From Anaerolineae bacterium (GTDB taxonomy: Bacteria; Chloroflexota; Anaerolineae; Aggregatilineales; Aggregatilineaceae), in NCBI GenBank assembly GCA_016930015.1, contig JAFGHR010000064.1:1-64000 (forward strand): a stretch of 64,000 nucleotides of DNA, written 5' to 3'. How positions within the stretch are numbered: position 1 is the stretch's first letter; each line of letters begins with the position of its first letter. The translations under genes and the position numbers were made by a program. The notes below the pieces were generated by a model. That model made no database searches, was not told where the DNA came from, and saw only the letters and a list, made by a program, of their open reading frames with translations. This document shows positions 61,595 through 64,000 of this stretch, piece by piece.

Positions 61595-62530
61595 TTACGA
61601 TTTTTCCGTAGAGGGTGCGGCGCGCGTGGAACGTGTGCTGCGCCATACCTGCGACACCTGCGCCAGCGTGTGGATGATCTGCTGTTCGGCGAACACAAAT
61701 ACAAAGATCGCGGTAGCGCTGAGCACGATCGCGGGGCCGGTGGCAATGTCTTCGTGGTAGGAAATGTAAAATCCGAAAATGCTGGACGACACGCCGATCA
61801 GGGCTGATACCAGCATCATGGGCAGCAGGCGCCGGGTCATCAGGTTGGCGGTGGCGGCGGGCGTGACCAACAGCGCGACCATCAGCGCGATCCCGACCGT
61901 TTGCAGTGACACAACAATCGTTACCGCGATCAACACCAGCAGCAGCATACGGAACAATTCGGTCGGCAGGCGGAGCGTTTGCGCCAGCGTCGGGTCGAAC
62001 GAAATGATCATAAATTCTTTAAAAAACAGCGCGACTACGGCCAGCACGATCACACTGAAGATCAAAATCAGGCGCAGATCGGCTTCCGAGACTCCTAAAA
62101 TTTGCCCGAACAGGATATGCGACAGGTCCCCGGCGTAGTTGTCGATGCGCGAGATCATGGCGATGCCCAGCGCGAACATGGTTGCAAACACCACGCCAAT
62201 CGCCGTATCCTCTTTGATGCGTTCGTGCCGGGTCAAAAACCCGATTCCCAGCGCGCTCGCGATCCCGGCTGCCAATCCACCCCAGAACAGGTCATCGGTT
62301 TTGCCGTTGCTGCGCTGGTAGATGAACGCCACGCCGGGCAAAATGGCATGTGCCAGCGCATCGCCAAAAAACGCCATGCCGCGCACGACGATAAACGTGC
62401 CCAGCACGCCGCTGACGATGCCGACCAGCATCGCCGCTTCGATGCTGCGTTCCAGCAGGGGATAACCCAGCGGCTCCAGGATTAACCTGTCAAAGCTGTA
62501 AATCAGCACCATCCAACCGTGCTTTAACAT
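61595..62530 (-). CDS. Metal ABC transporter permease (ABC-3 family)
   Basis: A 311-residue permease of the ZnuB/MntB/TroC type with about eight TM helices. ABC-3 pattern: SIEAAMLVGIVSGVLGTFIV, GMAFFGDALAHAILPGVAFI and TVGIALMVALLVTPAATANL. It imports a divalent metal (Zn2+, Mn2+ or Fe2+) with an ATPase and binding protein not fully seen here. The truncated protein at the right edge (63895-64000), with a His-rich tail, could be a partner; surE and a repeat element lie between them. Confidence 0.92.
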   Translation of the reverse strand: MLKHGWMVLIYSFDRLILEPLGYPLLERSIEAAMLVGIVSGVLGTFIVVRGMAFFGDALAHAILPGVAFIYQRSNGKTDDLFWGGLAAGIASALGIGFLTRHERIKEDTAIGVVFATMFALGIAMISRIDNYAGDLSHILFGQILGVSEADLRLILIFSVIVLAVVALFFKEFMIISFDPTLAQTLRLPTELFRMLLLVLIAVTIVVSLQTVGIALMVALLVTPAATANLMTRRLLPMMLVSALIGVSSSIFGFYISYHEDIATGPAIVLSATAIFVFVFAEQQIIHTLAQVSQVWRSTRSTRAAPSTEKS

Positions 62531-62550
62531 GATCTATCTACCACCTGAAT

Positions 62551-62740
62551 CTTGTGTTACCGATAGGGCTGTCGCTTCAAAATCGAGAATGCCCCTCCCC
62601 CGCGTGACCGCCGATCGCGGCGATCAAGTCCCCCGTCCAGCTTGGCTGGAAGGGGGATTAGGGGGAAGGCGACACGCAGTGTCGCGCGGCGTTTCAAAAG
62701 CCCTATCACCCATTTGGAGCGATTGCCCTTGTGTTACCGA
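62551..62740. mobile_element. MITE-like palindromic element with 13-bp flanking direct repeats (copy 3)
   Basis: CTTGTGTTACCGA occurs exactly at 62551-62563 and 62728-62740 around a 164-base element. It begins GCTGTCGCTTCAAAAT and ends ATTTGGAGCGATTGCC, partial terminal inverted repeats. The right hairpin CCCCCGTCCAGC/GCTGGAAGGGGG is intact; the left half is shorter than in the other copies and reads GCGTGACCGCCGATCGCGGC. Confidence 0.75.
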
Positions 62741-62776
62741 AAAGCCCACTGATCGGTTTTCTGGTTGATGCTCCGG

Positions 62777-63583
62777 TTAACTCTTGCACCCGCCCAACAC
62801 GTCGCGCAGTGTATCCAGCGTGATGCGTGATGTCATGTCCAGGCTCAGCGGTGTGACTGACACCTGTCCGGCGATCAGGGCTGCTGCATCCGATCCGGCT
62901 TCGACGCCGTTGGCCGGGTTTAGCTCGTAGCCGATTGGCGCGACGTCTTCCAGGCGGTCGCGCTGAGGTGCCACGGGCCGGAAATAGGAGCGTCGTTCCA
63001 GGTGTGTAAAACACCAGCACGTTTGCGGTGTCGCGCCTGCCGGGATATCGATCTTCAGGGCGTCCACGTCCGGCAGGCGTTCGGAATTCAGCCAGCGTTG
63101 GGCGAACAGGTGCGTGAAATATTCCGCCCCGCTGAAATCGACCGACGCGTCATTAGTCATGTGCTGGTGAATTTCGACTTGCAGCGACACGGCCAACGCC
63201 GGAATGCCGTGTGCAGCGGCTTCGAGCGCGGCGCCCACCGTGCCGGACACGGTTATGCCGGTCCCCACGTTTTCACCGTAATTGATGCCCGATACCACCA
63301 GCGCCGGTTGGCGGTCGGCCAGTTCCATGATGCCGTGCTGCACAGCCTGGGCCGGTGACGCGTTCGCGCCGTAAGCGGTCCACGCCTGGCCGTTGGCGCT
63401 GATCGTGGTTTTGAACAGCCGCCCGTCGTTAAAGTTCGGCATGCTGCGGCCCATGCCGGATTGTTGTTGGCTGGGCGCCACGATCAGCAGGTCACCCAGC
63501 GCGGCGAGCGCCGACGCGGCGGCGGCCAATCCCGGTGAGTCGATACCATCGTCGTTACAAAGCAAAATGAGCGGCTGCGTCAT
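62777..63583 (-). CDS. surE: 5'/3'-nucleotidase SurE
   Basis: Metal-dependent phosphatase acting on nucleoside monophosphates. The 268-residue protein begins ILLCNDDGIDSPGLAAAASAL with the metal-binding Asp pair, followed by VAPSQQQSGMGRSM and VVSGINYGENVGTGITVSGT, which supplies the ligand Asn and the active-site loop. ALEAAAHGIPALAVSLQ follows. All known ligands are present. It lies between two palindromic elements and is unrelated in location to the nucleoside locus. Confidence 0.94.
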   Translation of the reverse strand: MTQPLILLCNDDGIDSPGLAAAASALAALGDLLIVAPSQQQSGMGRSMPNFNDGRLFKTTISANGQAWTAYGANASPAQAVQHGIMELADRQPALVVSGINYGENVGTGITVSGTVGAALEAAAHGIPALAVSLQVEIHQHMTNDASVDFSGAEYFTHLFAQRWLNSERLPDVDALKIDIPAGATPQTCWCFTHLERRSYFRPVAPQRDRLEDVAPIGYELNPANGVEAGSDAAALIAGQVSVTPLSLDMTSRITLDTLRDVLGGCKS

Positions 63584-63681
63584 GGTGTGTCCTTCGGGCT
63601 GGTATGCCGATCACAAAATCGCAGGTTGAAGCATAACCAGCTTTTGATGAATCGCCAATGCATGATTGGTGGTCAACCAAA

Positions 63682-63898
63682 GTGATTGCATGACGCCCCT
63701 CCCCTCCGGGCTTTAGCCCGCAGGCTACGCCCGGTTTCCCCTCCCCGGCCAAGCCATGGCGGGGAAAAAGCAACTGATCACGCGCGTTCAAGGATCGCGC
63801 GTCGTAAAGTCCCCCGTCCAGCTTGGCTGGAAGGGGGATTTAGAGGGAAGGCGTTGCTCACCACCCGACCGTCCATTTGATGCGTTACGAGTGGCCGT
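63682..63898. repeat. MITE-like palindromic element (copy 4, no clear flanking repeat)
   Basis: About 215 bases with the full left block (CCCCTCCCCTCCGGGC...GCCCG and CCCCTCCCCGGCC...GGCGGGGAAA) and the right hairpin CCCCCGTCCAGC/GCTGGAAGGGGG (about 63810-63838), ending with CATTTGATGCGTTAC. Unlike copies 1-3 I could not find flanking direct repeats. The right end overlaps the stop codon of the next gene. Confidence 0.6.
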
Positions 63899-64000
63899 GC
63901 TCGTGATCATGATCATGGCACGGTTTGTCCGGCACGACCACGTACTGATCGCCTTCGCGCCACAGCGCGATCCGGTCGCCGAACGTGGCGCCGAGCAGTT
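63895..64000 (-). CDS. C-terminal end of a protein with His-rich tail (partial)
   Basis: Only 34 codons and the stop codon are inside the window. The visible end reads LLGATFGDRIALWREGDQYV, VVPDKPC and a His/Asp-rich CHDHDHEHGHS tail that could bind metal. The ABC-3 permease in the same direction makes a metal ABC transporter ATPase a reasonable guess, but the conserved domain lies outside. The tail's last bases overlap the repeat element, which may have supplied the stop codon. Confidence 0.5.

Noticed and set aside
63682-63880. Short frames encoding PRPAWLEGG-type peptides in the repeats
   Set aside because: They arise from the shared palindromic DNA of the elements in several unrelated places; there is no RBS and no conserved protein length.

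Overview
The window looks like a chromosomal segment from a member of the Chloroflexota, probably class Anaerolineae. This is an inference from gene content: HAMP/GAF sensors, two PucR-type regulators, several GT39-like membrane glycosyltransferases, DUF4013 membrane proteins and a fused solute-binding/VWA lipoprotein. GC content is moderately high and intergenic regions are AT-rich. No rRNA, tRNA, CRISPR array or phage gene was recognised.

Layout. 1-4.3 kb: two leftward HAMP/GAF sensor genes, the first cut by the window edge. 4.7-17.9 kb: type I glutamine synthetase, a PucR regulator, a divergent NarL-type histidine kinase and response regulator, MgtC, an AAA ATPase, a GNAT protein, a second PucR regulator, two receiver-only response regulators and a membrane TPR protein. 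18-26 kb: kynurenine formamidase and kynureninase, a TIR-TPR protein, a GNAT enzyme, a degenerate RAYT-like transposase, a membrane-anchored molybdopterin oxidoreductase and a GT39-like protein. 26.3-44 kb: the most distinctive region, a leftward train of 15 closely spaced genes. It runs from a nucleoside-type ABC transporter (ATPase and two permeases) through an ADP-ribosylglycohydrolase, four PfkB kinases, a YjbQ protein, pseudouridine-5'-phosphate glycosidase, a DinB-like protein, two nucleoside hydrolases and a SIS protein. A third nucleoside hydrolase is divergent from it. 44-48 kb: two M42-type peptidases, a TPR protein and a methyltransferase. 48-54 kb: phosphate-associated genes (PhoU, a DUF47 PhoU-like protein, a PiT transporter) around two solute-binding proteins, one fused to a VWA domain. 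54-64 kb: Dtd, two DUF4013 proteins, three cell-envelope glycan genes, three tandem small membrane proteins sharing one C-terminal motif, a metal ABC-3 permease, SurE and a His-rich partial protein.

How the genes fit together. The central train reads as import of nucleosides (possibly modified ones), cleavage by nucleoside hydrolases, PsuG and perhaps the ADP-ribosylglycohydrolase, and phosphorylation of the products by PfkB kinases. Its odd points are a permease carrying a large extracytoplasmic PPC-like insert, no solute-binding protein, and two PfkB proteins with Asn in place of the usual catalytic Asp. PucR regulators often control purine catabolism, so the two PucR genes are possible regulators; nothing in the sequence proves this.

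Dispersed between genes is a family of short palindromic repeats. Three copies are flanked by 12-13 bp direct repeats, which suggests non-autonomous mobile elements. A RAYT-like gene lacking the HUH histidines is in the same window.
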